Source: Quillaja saponaria
Taxonomy: Eukaryota; Streptophyta; Magnoliopsida; Fabales; Quillajaceae
Length of the DNA: 64,000 nt
Direction of reading: 5' to 3'
Assembly: GCA_029379385.1 (NCBI GenBank)
Contig: CM055618.1
Coordinates: 8,380,134-8,444,133 of the forward strand
A program made the position numbers and the translations under genes. How positions within the stretch are numbered: position 1 is the stretch's first letter; each line of letters begins with the position of its first letter. The notes under the pieces are model-generated. The model saw only the letters and a list, made by a program, of their open reading frames with translations, searched no databases and had not been told where the DNA came from. Below, one piece after another: positions 32,989 to 46,800 of the stretch.

Positions 32989-34468
32989 ATTTGTCTGACG
33001 GTTTCTAGAACCAGCCCATGAAATACAAGAAATTCTTCAAGGAAACATATAAATTTGTTTTCTCAAAATTTAATTTACGGAAAACTAGGAATTGCTGAGA
33101 ATTTGAGGAAAAGAATTAATGAAAGATTATTTTGGGGATTTTCCGTACTGAAATCGGTGGTGGGTATCTGATCTTATAGCTGAGCGTGTTGTTGACCCAG
33201 TGACACCTGCTTTTGCAATAAATCTCAAAACATTTCCTGCCTTCTCATTGTATGTACTTCTCCTTCATCAGAAAAGTCACTGAATATATGGATAGTCAAA
33301 AGGAATTCAAAGCACTTCATCTGCTTGCCCTCACGCCTTTTTTTTTATAAAGAAAAAATTAATCGTGCTGCAAAATAATTTTAAAAAATTTATTTTTAAC
33401 TTAAAAATACCAGTAAATCTTATTTTGAACTGCTTCCTCTCTTTTTTTTTCTTCTTTTTTTTGTGTGTATTTTTTTTTCACTTTTTAGTTCTTCTTAATA
33501 TTAATACAGCTACTATTATTATTATTATCTGTTAAAATTATTATATTGCTTACAATAACATTAAAAAAATATATTTAATACGCGTATAAATAGAAATAAG
33601 GTTAAATATTAAACTAATATAAAGTTGGATTTTTCTTTTATTTTTTATGAAAAATATATAAATTTGAATGATAATTCAAGCACTTGAAAAAAAATTAGAA
33701 TTATAATAATATAGATATAGATATACATGTATATACATATGCATATATAAGTAAATTAGAACTTTTTAAATCAAATTCTAAAGAAAAAATAGAATTTATA
33801 AGTATTACTCAAATTCAATAAATCATATTGTAACTTTATAAGACAAATAAGTCACATTTTTAAGATTTTTATTCTAAATAAGACTTATTAAGTTGAATTT
33901 TTTTTTACCACTTTATCCCATTATAATTATTATTTTAAATTGTTATTTTATTTAAGTAGAATTGAAAACAAAAATAATGTAGAATAAAATTTATGATATA
34001 ATAAAAAATAAAAAATTAATAGAATATTTTCATCTTATTTTTCATAAAGGAAAAAAATTCCTTATTATGATTTTTTAAATCAATTATTATTCTCTTCAAG
34101 TGATTAATATTATCTTTTAAATTCATATAAATTTATACTTATATATCATTCATGTCATAACAATTTACTAAATTTACTTTATTGACTAGTCTCATCGCTT
34201 GCCCTAACGCTCTTTTTTTTTTATTATATATGTTTAACATGAGTGAATAAATTTGTTAAGATAACTTAATTTAACCAAAAGAAAAAATTCAGTATTTATT
34301 GAAAACGATATTTTAAATTTGATTATAGTTTTCCTTAAAAAAATAGATTGAGGTGGGTAATTGTGGGTTAGTTGATATTTTTAATTATTTATTTAATTTT
34401 TGAAATAAAAATTTAAGATATCAACAAGGGTTAAATACAATGGTAAACCAGCTACACTCCCTTGATCT

Positions 34469-34608
34469 GTACTTGATGAATTAAAATGTAATTAAAAATC
34501 AATGTGATTTTCAAGTTGTTTAAATACAAAATAAATATGTACTTAATGAATTATAATGTAATTTAAAATCAATATAATTTTTCGAGTTGTTTAAATACAA
34601 AATAATTG
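34469..34608. repeat. Two-copy 70-bp tandem repeat
   Basis: The unit starting tgtactt(g/a)atgaatta and ending gtttaaatacaaaataa occurs at 34469 and 34539 with a handful of differences. Confidence 0.88.
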
Positions 34609-37600
34609 TAAATCAAATATCCAACATGGGTTGAATTAACATCCCTAACAAAAACATAAATAACAACTCTAAACCATCTTATTTGATAAGACATTTTTCT
34701 CTTCTTAAAAAGTTAAAAGTTGAAATTTTGTTGACCGCAATCTATAATTAGTAATAAATTTATATTCTCACAAAATATCGTAACCATCATCAGAGGAACC
34801 TTAAATTTTGGCCCCAACATAGGTGAGGTACTTATTTTTTAGATAAAAGTGATAATAATAGTGGTGGTATTTACACAATGTTTTGATATTTTACCTATAT
34901 TTATATTTTATTATAAATAAAAAATTGTGACCATAGGTCATTCAAAAGGCAGTTTTTAGCCAACAAAAAAAGGCAGTCATGTATTCTCCTCGCTCTCTCG
35001 TCATACAAGGTTTCAGTCTATTCTATTAATCAAACATGATGATGCCAATCCGGATCTGAATCTAAGAGTTTGGATTCTTGTTGTGATCATCATTATCATT
35101 ATGTTCATTGTCCTCTCTGCCATTGACAATATAATTTTTCATCAAAATAATAATAAAATATGTAATTAATACCAAATATATATATATGTATAATTAACAC
35201 CAAATTTTAAGTTCGAAATATTTCAATTCAACTCAATAGATGTATTTAATGGTCAATAACGTTTACTTTCTTTAAGGGTGTTACACATTTGAATTTTTTG
35301 GCAAAGTCATGGAGTATAAAAAAATTTATAAATATTTTAATATTGACAATTTTTATTTTTTTTTATCGAAATCAAAAAATAAATTAATTAAAATGTAACT
35401 AAATTGACTCAAATACCACTAAAATTTAGAAATAAAAAAAATTAAAAAAAAATATGTGTTAGTTATACTTTATCCTTGTGAACTATCACCTATTTTACAT
35501 TAATCCTCATAAACTACTAAGTTAGGCATATAATCTTTTATTTGAGTCATAATTAACAAATAATCCATAATCATCCAAATTAGTTATAAAATTTAACAAA
35601 TTAACATAGAAAAAAATAAACTTTCCCTATTACAAGTTTTTATTTTATTTTATGTCTTTCACTTTCTTTCTCTTGTTTCTTCTTTTATCTCTTTTTTTTT
35701 TTAGCAATTAAAATCTCTAAATTTATTCAGATTTAATATATATATATATTTTAATATGTAATACTATAATAAGAAATAAAAAAATTTGATAAAAATAATA
35801 TCATTAAAATGAAAATTAAAACAACAACTTGTATAAATTATATAAATGAGAAAATTAATATTAGTAAACCTATTAATAATTTAAATATTATTAAAACAAA
35901 TAAAATTATAAATGATTCAAATATTATTTATATATGCTAACATTGAATCAATATAAATAGTTTAGATTCATAAAAAATGAATAGAAAAGAATTTAAAAAG
36001 AGAATATATATAAAATTATAATGAGGGTAATTTAATCTCTTATGGGTTAATTTGTTAGGTTTAATAATAGTTTATTTATTAATTATGACTCAAAAATAGA
36101 GATTCTATATTTAATTAAATAATTTATTAAAATTAATATAAAACGGGCGATAATTGATAGAATAAAATATAATTAACCTCAATTTTTTTTTAATTCACAC
36201 AAGGTGAATGAATATAAGACATGTGATTTTCCTCATTACATAAAAAATAATATGTAGTACCAAATGGAGGGCACTCAAGGCCGAAAGAAACTTCCCTTTC
36301 ATTTTATAACGATGGTGACATACGACTAAATACTCCAATATGTTCCCAATGTATCAAATCATATCAAACTTCTTCTTCGTCTTCTTCTTTTTCTACTATT
36401 TTTGGAAGTCAATTTCTCAAAGAAAGCTTTTTTGCACTCTTCATCCTGGAGTCTAGACTATTTTATATAAATTAAAGTTCTTGGCAACTTATTTTATACA
36501 AAAAATGAGACGAGGCCATGTGTCTAGAAATGAAAAATAAAAATAAAAAAATCATATCTTAAATTACTTAAAAGAAAATTATTATTATTATTTTGTGTAG
36601 TTTATACACTCCCAATTAATTTATGTCTCAAATTCGATTAAAAATATATTATTTAAAATGAGATTAAAAAATTCATGTAAAATTATGTTATAAGATGTTT
36701 TTGAAAATTTTTAAGGTCAGAAAACAAAATATGAAACAAATTTTCTTAATTGCCAAGTCAGGGAAGAATTTTTTACTTTACTAAAGAAAGAGTTCACATT
36801 GCCAAACTATATCAATTAAAGTGCACCTTGTCAAAAATTGATCAAGTCAACATATCTCTTTAGGACTGGACGGAAGTTTAGATTTGTCCTTGATTGTTTC
36901 AATTAAAAAAATAAAAAATCGAAGATGACATTGCATCATCTGCTGAAGTTACAGGACTAATTCCAGCCAAACTTTGAGTAAGTGTAATTATAATTTTACT
37001 ATTTATAGTTTGATTAAAAACCTTTTCTTTTTTTTTTTCTTATACTTCAAGACGTAAAAATATAGAGTTTATGTTGTTACCTTCTTTAAACCTAAATATA
37101 AATTTAATTTTTATTAACTCAAAATTTAAATTTAACAGGAAATGACTTGAATAACAGACATTTTAAAATGACTTTGTTAACGTGTCTATCAAAAGCCAAA
37201 GAAAAGTTGTTGTCCAAGAGTCTGTAAAAACCCAGATTCAATGCCATTGTTTGAAAAACGTGCTTTATAGACGAGGCTGAAATTATCGTCTCCAATGACC
37301 AGGTTGGTGGCCTGGGGAATGAGTCTTGCTACTGGTGCGAGGGTGTTAAATTGGCCGTGCTTAATGGGGGCGAGGGTGGCTGTGGTTGCTTGATGTTCTT
37401 GCTAAAATTTGCTCTACCTTTCTCAGCAACCAAATAAAGATTAAAAGAAATAAAAAATTGATTTCTTTTAGTAGTTTTATTCTTTCATTTTTTGTATAAC
37501 TTTTAAGTTTCTGAAAGTTGAAAAATGAAAAATGGAAATTTTTTTAAAATTTTTATTTAGTTATTTGACACAAGCACTATGTGTCAATATTATATCTGTG

Positions 37601-38882
37601 CATTATTACATGTGGATATTCCACATAAGACTTTGTTAGCCACATCATATTCTATCACTTTTCGTGAGTTTAAATTTAATGATAAGCGACGGTAGAGACT
37701 ATATTTAAGAAACTAAAATTATTTTGAAATACATTTTTTCTTATTAGTCTAGAAATAAAAAATGATAGAAGAAATAAAATAAAAATGCATGACAAAATAT
37801 AATAAAAAATACAATATAGTAATTGTGAGTATCTAACATAATTAATTTAGTATGTAAAAAAATTATTGAATACATATCAAAGTAATTCCTAACATATTAA
37901 GCAAAAATTGAATAAAAATATCAAATTATAATTACATCCAACTAACAATTGAGTATTTAGCACATGCATATTTATAATATTGAAATTGTCTAAGATAAAA
38001 CTGATAGTATTGCTCAACCCATATTTAATGAAATTTTAATTTGAACAAGCATATATATGTCTAAAATTTTAAAATTATGCATCACTACTACGTTAAACTA
38101 AATTAATACAAAGTATTTTTATAAAAAGAAATAAATAAAAGACAAAGAGACCTAGTATGCTTGAAACCTTAAAAAAAAAATTTATTCTCACTAAATTATA
38201 TCATTAGAAACAATACATCATATATGATTAAATAAAAATAAAAATTGAAATCCTAAAATATGAAGTGAGTAGGGACAAAGAGATCCAAGAGATAACAATA
38301 GCAAGAAAGACAAATCAAAACTAGCTACTCCATCATCAAGAACCCATCTGATCAGATCTATTAAGAAGAACAGAAAAATCTGCAAAGAAGAAGATGACTC
38401 ATGGATTACGACTTTTTTTTTCTTTCTTCAATTTAGTGGCTGATATAGTTATATTATCTTTGATTCTTTCCCTTTTGTTTTTCTCTCCCTTCTTGTAATA
38501 TTCATAACTTTAGATTTTTAAATCCTGAAAATTTTCTTGTTTATTTTGACTCATTTAGGGTGAAAATAGTTAAAACGATCTCATTTCGTATGAAAATGGC
38601 TTTGTTTCGACTTCATGTTTGTGTTTATGAGAGTTTCACTTTGGATAGTATAGAAACAAAAACATTTCGCATATTTCAACATGAATTTTTGAAACTTAAC
38701 CATATTGTTGAGTTTTGAAAATAACCATTTCTATATTTTGATGTTTGAAGTATAAATTAAAATTGTATTATACTCAAAATAAGAAATTCTTAAACAAAAC
38801 CAACAAAAATTAGTCTAGCGGTCAAAATAATATTCAAGAAGCTCTCCTTACCTATCTTTTTAATTTTTTTATCCAAAAAAAT

Positions 38883-39195
38883 AAAAATCTTAAATAGGTA
38901 AGTTGTGTATCCAATAAGATTGAACTAGGTCAATCAAATTAGGTAGGAACATTAAAATTGCCAGCTAAGATTAATTAACGTAAAAGTGATGACAAATCAA
39001 CTTCATGATCTAAGCAGCTTGGCTTCACATAACAAAAAAATAAAAGAAAAATCTTAAATAGGTAAGTTGTGTATCAAATAAGATAGAACTAGGTCAATCA
39101 AATTAGGTAGGAACATTAAAATTGCCAGCTAAGATTAATTAATGTCAAAGTGATGACAAATCAACTTCATGATCTAAGCAGCTTGGCTTCCCATA
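38883..39195. repeat. 164-bp tandem duplication
   Basis: The sequence beginning aaaaatcttaaataggtaag and ending aagcagcttggcttc recurs 164 bp downstream with only a few changes, so the duplication is young compared with most repeats here. Confidence 0.92.
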
Positions 39196-39261
39196 ATATG
39201 CTATAGCTTGCCTATTCTTTTATTCCATAATATGCTATGACTTGCCTATTCTTTTATTAAC
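39192..39261. repeat. 35-bp tandem duplication
   Basis: Two adjacent copies of a unit containing ccataatatgctat and cttgcctattcttttatt, directly after the 164-bp duplication. Confidence 0.88.
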
Positions 39262-40674
39262 TAGCAAGTATCCGTTTAGATATGTTATAATTTTATTTAT
39301 TAAAATTATAAAATAATATACTCACAATTAAATACATAAATTTTATGAAAAAAGACAAAAATATAAATTTACTTTCGTTGCTAGTGCAGCATTTAGAAAA
39401 TTTCGTCCTTCACAATTTTAGTTTATTTCGGTTTTAGATGCAATATGTATGGCCAAATTTTATTTTGTAATATAAACAAATTGGCTATCTTAATCGTACT
39501 AAAGAGTTGTAAGGACTAAGGACTTTAAAATACCATATTATACATCCTCAAAAAGAAAAATACAAATACAAAAGTTCTTCAATGCTTATATGTTAGTATT
39601 ACCAATAGAAAAAATTTATGCACAAATGTAACACATACAAAATAAATTACGTTATACAGTTTAACTTATCCAAATATTCAGTATTTTCTGTTGTATCATA
39701 TTTCAGTACAGGGTTAGAAAAAGTATCCTCAGATGAAAATCACTAAAAATCTTACAACAATTAAAGCCTCTACAAATATTGTTTTCTTACTAAACGAAAG
39801 TATTGATAAAGAACTGCATGTCACAAAAGAGACCACAAAATATAGTAAGATTTTTCTAACCGGTGCCTTTGGGGCACTTGTTAAGGTGATAAATATAGAA
39901 ATTTTATATCATTTATTGTAGTGATTGGCTATGATTTTAGTGCTATATAATCAATAATTTACTACTTTCATAATGTTTCTCTAAAGTCTTTATGTAATGC
40001 ACCTTATCAAATGCCTTAAGACACTCGTTAAAAAAACCTAATAGAGTAAGCTGAAGAAGTATAAGAAGAAAGAATGACCTCAAGGTGCTTGGGGGCTTCA
40101 TTTTCTGTAGTATGCTCATGAATTTTAGTGGAACACAACATTGGGGTTCCTTTAGTTTAGCAAGGCAAGAACTATTGTTTGAGAACATGGTCTCTGTCTT
40201 GTTACATTTTTACTGTGTTTAGGTTGTCCAAAAGTTATGATTTGTGAACATAGTCTGAAAAACTAATTTGTTTATTAATTATAAAAAAATGATATTCACT
40301 CTTAATTTGTGATTGTCTAAAAATTTGGTTAGTTGATGGACAAAAAAAAAATAAAGATAAAAATAAAAAATAAGAAAAAGAAGAAAAATAGATGGGGACA
40401 CGTACTAGGTCGCGCGACCGAGAAATGTTTATTGAGCCGCTTCTAGAACATTAATCTTGGGATGTCGAAGTTATGGGCAGCAACGTAATCCAAGTGTCCC
40501 GTGACCCGAGACAATAATTCGAACCAGCTCTTAATGAATCCTAACTCTTCATATGCCTTAAATATTATTTTCTCTGTCCTTTCAATCTCAGAGGTCAACC
40601 ACCGAAATTGCAGTGACCAAATTGCTTGTCTTACCTATTTCAATAGGAGAAAATTGATTTATTACTGACGTGGA

Positions 40675-42680
40675 CATATTAGCCGGACTTTTGGACAGAG
40701 GGTCCAAGTCCCAAAATTTTTGTACAAAATGGTAAATTTATTACTTAAATAGCCAAAATGGGGTAAATGCTGAAACCGCATTTTCAAAACACGGTTTCTA
40801 AGTCAGACTTGACATGCCATGTCACTCACGGACCCCACAGCACACACCTCACAGGAGTGCGCATGTAAAAAAAAAAGTTGATGAAACTGGCTTTTGAAAA
40901 GCTGGTTTCAACAAAATTTTGTCCCCCACAGGTGGGCCCGCGGGAGAAAAATTTTTGATGGGAGCAGTGTGCTCCTGGGAAAATAACTAGCTACGCAGCA
41001 ATTTATGGCAAGCCTTTGTTCCATTGCCAAAGATCCCAGCATTCAAGAATTTGGTGCCACAAAAATTACACTAACGTAGATTCAAATGGGAGCAGTGTGC
41101 TCCTGGGAAAATATTTTGTCCTCCACGGTTTCTTTATTATATTTTTATAATTATATGTATTTCTATTTTGTTTTTTCTACCTTTTAAATTTGAATTTTTT
41201 TTATATTGAATATAAAATAAATTATTTAGCTAAAAAACATAATTATATTAGTATCTACTACAATTTAAAACTCATAAAATATCATATTTTCTTTTTTATA
41301 ATTTACTCTCCTTTCTAGTGCTTTTATTCTCTCATTATAAAATAAATAATTAATTTCTTTCTTTTTATATATTATTAGAATAAATTTTATTAACAATGTA
41401 TGAATTTTTTCAAATAAAAGAAACTATGCAAAGAAAACTACTTTTATGGATAACAATGTATGAACTTTGGATCAAAAAATGGATATTTTTCAGAATTATT
41501 ACTCTCTTTTTTATTAACAAAATATTTTTAATTACGTAAAATTGATATAATGATTTTTACTAATGGATAGTAATCATTCGGTGATATAGGAACGTTTTTT
41601 CGTGTGAGATGTCCATGATTCAAAATCCATGGTCCCTATGTTTTAAATCTATAATACATCATGGCACGTGCATATTGAAATGAAATTTAGGTAATTTTAC
41701 TTCATTGCAATTTATTATTTATTAAACATACCAACAAGCGTTTTATGTGTATTTTATATATTCCGAGTTAAATAAATAGATTACGTTAGTTTTTAAAATA
41801 ATTAGTTAAAATTTGTAATCTTATTTTATTTTATTTTTTTTGGTTTTAAACTCTTTTGAAGTAGCAAACAAAAATTAATATGGAGGAGGAGGGCCACTAA
41901 ATTAATATGATAAATTAGTTTGTTCTTCAATGTTAAAATTCAACATATTTTTTACCCAAAAAAAAAAAGTCATCATGTCAACTTTGATCCAAAAAAAAGT
42001 CAACTTGTCAAACTCATGTCACGTTAAGAAAAAACCAATTATTTATTCCCCTTACTGGAAATAACTAGCTTTAGGAAACAAAATTAGCGTGTTGTAGAAT
42101 TCGGATTTTTTTTATTTTTGACGTCAATTAGCTATTCTCTTTACTATTAAATATTAATTAGCTTTCGGAAGCAAAACTTTGGGTCATCATTAACAATTCA
42201 AATTATTTATTGCATCTTTATAATTAGTCTTACACAAATTTTATCTTAACAGCGTAAATGTTGAGTCCATTTGAATCTACGTTAGTAGAACTTTTGTGAC
42301 ACCAAATTCTTGAATGCTGGGATCTTTGGCAATGAAACAAAGACTTGCCATAAATTGCCGTGTAGCTAGTTATTTTCCCAGGAGTACACTACTTCCATCA
42401 AAATTTTATCCCCCGCTGGCTCACTTATGGGGGACAAAATTTTGTTGAAACCGACCTTTTAAAAATCGATTTCATCAAATATTTTTTTATACGCGTATTC
42501 CCGTGAAATGTATGCTGTAGAGTTCGTGAGTGATATGACATGTCAGATTTAACCCAAAAATTATATTTTGAAAATACGATTTCAATATTTATCCTATTTT
42601 AACTATTAAAATAATAAATTTACTATTTTATATAAAAATTTTAAGAGTTAGACTCTTCTATCCAAAATCTCATATTAGCC
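40675..42680. mobile_element. Non-autonomous Mutator-like element with ~410-bp terminal inverted repeats
   Basis: 40685 to about 41098 matches the reverse complement of about 42266-42670 along its whole length, with the inner ends nearly identical (gatcccagcattcaagaat, acgtagattcaaatgg). The element (about 1986 bp, 40685-42670) is bracketed by the perfect 10-bp direct repeat catattagcc at 40675-40684 and 42671-42680; 9-11-bp target duplications and long TIRs are the hallmark of Mutator-like elements. The ~1.1-kb interior is AT-rich and has no credible ORF, so transposase must come from elsewhere. Confidence 0.9.
40958..41123. repeat. Internal 28-bp direct repeat in the left TIR of the Mutator-like element
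   Basis: A block starting atgggagcagtgtgctcctg occurs at 40958 and again at 41096, right at the inner TIR border. The second copy is absent from the right arm, so it arose after or during TIR formation. Confidence 0.85.
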
Positions 42681-43534
42681 TTAATTGTTGTTAAAAGAGA
42701 TTGAGTAGCCTACCAAAAAACAAGAAAAAGAGTGATTGAGAAATATGAAGTCAGCGAGAGGAGAGAGGAGAGAGAGAGAGATCAAACTAGGTGACCGTGC
42801 TATTGAAAAGGAAAATGTTTACTTGCGGGAGCGTAGGAAGAGATGGGTCCATGATTGACAGGTTGACAGTAAATGCTTGCATTAAAATGAAGGAACTGAA
42901 GACTAGTTTCTAATGGGATATGAAAAGATAAATATGAAACGTCTAAAATTATGAAACTTTATCAAGTATTATAAAGAGGCTAAATTATATTTTTAATTTT
43001 TATATTTGAATAATAATTTATTTTTGACTTATTTTTTAAGTCAAAATATTATTTTAATAATTTTTAAAATTAAACTATCACTTCATGTCAAATTTAACTT
43101 AGTCAAAAGTAAAAAAAAACTTTAAAATGATATTTTAGAAACTTTTCTATAGAATAACACATAGATAATATATTTTAAATCAAATTTATACCTAAAAATA
43201 AAACCCAAAATTTCCTTTTGTTTCCCATTCTACTGTATCCTTCAACAAAATGATATGCCTCAATGGAGAAGTCTGCAATCGGTAATCCATAAATTCTCCA
43301 TCTACTTGGTTTGAAGAACTTGTAAATTCCAAACATAATCACGGACCCATTATAAAAATGGGTCTTTCAACTTAGATTATAAACAAGCCGCCATGGGAAT
43401 CAAGATAGAGGGCAAGGAATCAAATAAAGTGGATGTGGATGTGGGTGAAAAAGAACAAAAAAAAAACAAGGTCGACAAGAGCAAAGTTGCCATGGATGTA
43501 ACTGAATCAAGATATAGGGTGTATTGGAAATGAG
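42681..43534. other. Noncoding AT-rich DNA with a GA-rich run
   Basis: No gene seen. A GA-rich run lies at about 42755-42781. Confidence 0.5.
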
Positions 43535-46169
43535 TAGAAAAGTAGAATCGATAATACATGATTGTACAAATCTAATAATATTGTTACACGTGACATGATT
43601 GAGTTATAATAGACTAATCCGAGTTATAACTGTTATAATTAATTTCTATTAAGACTATAATGGACCTTATTATTATCTATTTTTATATAATGGATATCAT
43701 TATCGTTCATTATTATTGTAACAGATATCATAGTCATTATGATTAATACTTTGACATAACTCCTATATAACGAGACTCAAAATTCTACATAAAGGTTGTT
43801 CCTCCCATCTCATACTATTTATAGTTTTTCAGCTTATATTTTTTGATCATATTAATTTTGGCATCAGAAATTTTATAGATCAAAAGGATCGTCCTTTTTA
43901 CAAGTCAGTCATGTGGAGGACACCTCGGCCTAGTCAAATCCAGATTTAACATTGACGCGATTCTTGAGAACTTCATATAATTTGGATTTTTGATCCATAC
44001 ACCACTCTCTAACCCTAATAGGTCCACACACAAAGAACGAAACACCAGAAAAACACCTCTGTCGTACATCATCGGCAATTCTTAATTTAGCTCTTTTCGG
44101 TCTCAAATAGTCGTCTCAAAACCACTTCAGCACTACCAACTTTGCCCCGGTTACCTTGTTGAAGCTATGACAGAAATAGACTTGCAACACCTACATGCAC
44201 CAATCAAGCTCTATGGATTTTGTTGCCCAGATTTGATAGACTCTCTTTCAGGTACACCAAATAAATAAATAAATAAAGCTATATGCATTTTCACCCAACA
44301 GCTGACACGAAATAAGAATGATAGGTTTATTGTTTTTAATGTTTTATTAAATATTATTTTATTATATATATATTTTTTAACCAAAAAAAAAAAATACAAC
44401 ATCAACAACAATTAAAGGCACACTCTCCTGACTTCTCAAGTCCAAATTCAATTTTGGCCGCAAACGGTTAATAATCTCATAGTCGCCGTACTAAATGACT
44501 TAATATGTTTGCCTAATGTAAATTCACATACATGTCTTATTGCCTATCAAAATTTGTCTTAAATTTTAATGATTACCTACTTAAATTCTTATGAAAGAGA
44601 GAAAATGTAAATTAAATGTGTATTACATTATAACTGCAAATGTGGTTGAGTGTGAAATTCTTGAATTTGTGTTATGTTTACTATAACTGCAACTACAGTT
44701 AAATATCACGTACAAAATAACATGATTGCTCACATAAATTACCTCATAACTTACCTAATTATATGTTTAATGATAATGCAAGTTGTACTGGGCATACGTT
44801 AAACTGACAACAAAAAATTTAAAGTGATTTATTTACAATTTTTTACATGAGTTACATGCTTCTTGCATACACGCTTATGATTATTCTTTGCAATATAAAT
44901 GTGTTAGAGCACAACCACATTCTTAAATTTTATTATTCTTGCCAGATATGCTTGATAATATAGCAGGATGGACATACATGTTTTTTGAATTTTCATGCCC
45001 AATGAATCTCTAATTATTGTCTTATACCCGGATCATAGTCCTTGTAATAATTATTGATTCTTATCAAACTCGAGTTAACTAACGACTGAGCCATATATTA
45101 TTTATTTTGTTACAAAAGGGTACTTGATAAATATTTTCAAGTGATTTAGCATACAACCTATACAAGAAAATAAAGAGTATGAAGCTCAAATAAAGATAGC
45201 AAAAAGGTAAATATTACTCTCACTACATTGCAAGTTAAATGCAACTCAAGGTCAAATCATCAACTCAACTAGACAATATTCTGCGAATGGTAAAAGCAAG
45301 AGATTATTCAAGTTATATTAAAATTATTATTCCTTATCTGAACCAAGAATTTTTCACATATGCATATTTAATAAATTTCCTGTTAAGCTCGACTTTTTAG
45401 TCTCAATTATAAAATATATTGCAAGAAAACTTTTGTGCACAAAATCACTAAATCAAGATAAGCTCAACGCTTTCAACACGGAAAAGGTTATCGCCTGCCG
45501 TCATAATAGCTCAAAAGAGCTTATACACATATTTTCAGTTGAAGACAGTCCTTAAGAGGAGTGACATCCAATATGTTCCCCTCGTGACTATAAAGGTCCG
45601 AGCAAAATAGACTTTGAGGAAAGGCAATAAAAATATCATACCAATAATGCATCACATTAGTGATAGTATCAAAATTTCAAAAAATTTAACACAAAAGTTG
45701 TACCTCGCAAACGAGGAACATGACCCAAGTATTTAATCTACAACAACTAGTTCAAGTCACTAAGTTCTTCAAACTTGTTTTTTGGGGACTAGTAATAATA
45801 CAAGATTATACTAATTGTATAAGATAATACAAGTGGTCGGATTAAGGTATGATAGACTGATCTGAACTGTAACTATCACAATTAATATCTCATTAATATT
45901 GTAACGGATGTCATCATGTCTAATTAATTTCTTCATAATTATTTGATTAATGTCTTCATAACTATCAGATAATGATATAACACGTGGCATAATACTATTG
46001 ACCATGATATTCTATATAAATAGGTTAAAACCCCAAAGGTAAATCAAGTTGACATCTCAAATTTTATTCTTTATTATTTTTCAACATATATTCTCTAATC
46101 AAATACTGATTTTGGCATCAAAATTTTTATAAACCCAAAAGACCTCTCTTTTGCAAGTTTGTCAAGCAA
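43535..46169 (+). mobile_element. Decayed LTR-retrotransposon-like element without coding region
   Basis: Two diverged direct repeats of about 380 bp lie at roughly 43535-43911 and 45789-46169. Shared landmarks in order are ataatac, ataata...tgttacacgtg / ataatacaagtgg, tgatagact(g/a)at, taactat/taactgt, gatatc / gatgtc, then ttttggcatca(g/a)aa and cttttt(a/g)caagt, ending ...gtca. A T-rich run and ggggac just before the second repeat would suit a polypurine tract. The 1.9 kb between them has no recognisable gag or pol. Borders are approximate; target duplications were not found. Confidence 0.55.
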
Positions 46170-46759
46170 TAAATGAAAATTCGTGTCAATTCACCCATAT
46201 CAGACGAATCGATTTGGTTTCCACACATATGGAAACAAAACACATATACAGAAATGAAAGCATATAGTTTCAATGGAAGCAAAGTAAATTTCACCGTTTT
46301 CAACAGAAATAGATTGACACACATGTGGGTACAGTTTTTGGTGTAAGTCTGTAGGTAAGAAAAGGGGAAGAAAAAGCAAAGCAAACAATTTTGAAACAAA
46401 AAACACATTAGATGATTGAAGGTAGAGGAAAACTCATCTGGGTTTGAAGAAGAGGATGAGAGAGTAGATCTCTTCCCTCCTCAGGTTGATTGATAGAAAT
46501 CCCAGGTTTAGATCTCTTTCTTTTCTCTATCATTTGAGCTCTATTCTTCTCTCACTCTTGATTCTCTTGCAAGAGCTAGAATCAATCTATGACTTGGTGT
46601 AGAGTAGTAGAGCTGAAGACTTGAAGAAGGAAAGACTTACAGACGGAAAGAGTAGCAAAGAGAAGAGTCCTGCACGGTCAAGTTGATTTTTTTTCCTTTA
46701 TGTCTTTGTAATTAGTATATTGGGCTGGGCTTAGCCCTTAAATATGTATAAAACTTTTA
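46170..46759. other. Noncoding stretch, no gene seen
   Basis: Only chance ORFs. A CT/GA-rich segment at 46430-46680 could be a former 5'UTR, but nothing downstream supports a gene. Confidence 0.45.
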
Positions 46760-46800
46760 GGATTTTACATAAAACACTTTTGTATTAAACTACATTAAAA

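Larger units (their letters stand above)
33050..40684. other. Long AT-rich gene desert
   Basis: No gene is supported over about 7.6 kb. The first few hundred bases should hold the kinase promoter. The rest is AT-rich with short chance ORFs and local duplications (entries at 34469, 38883 and 39192). One GC-richer islet lies at about 37210-37400. Confidence 0.55.

Noticed and set aside
40685..42670. A hidden gene inside the Mutator-like element
   Set aside because: The interior is AT-rich, has no ORF with recognisable content and no convincing exon pattern.
46127..46408. Minus-strand ORFs with hydrophobic runs at 46.1-46.4 kb
   Set aside because: They start inside the LTR-like repeat, are Phe/Leu-rich by base composition, and have no family resemblance.
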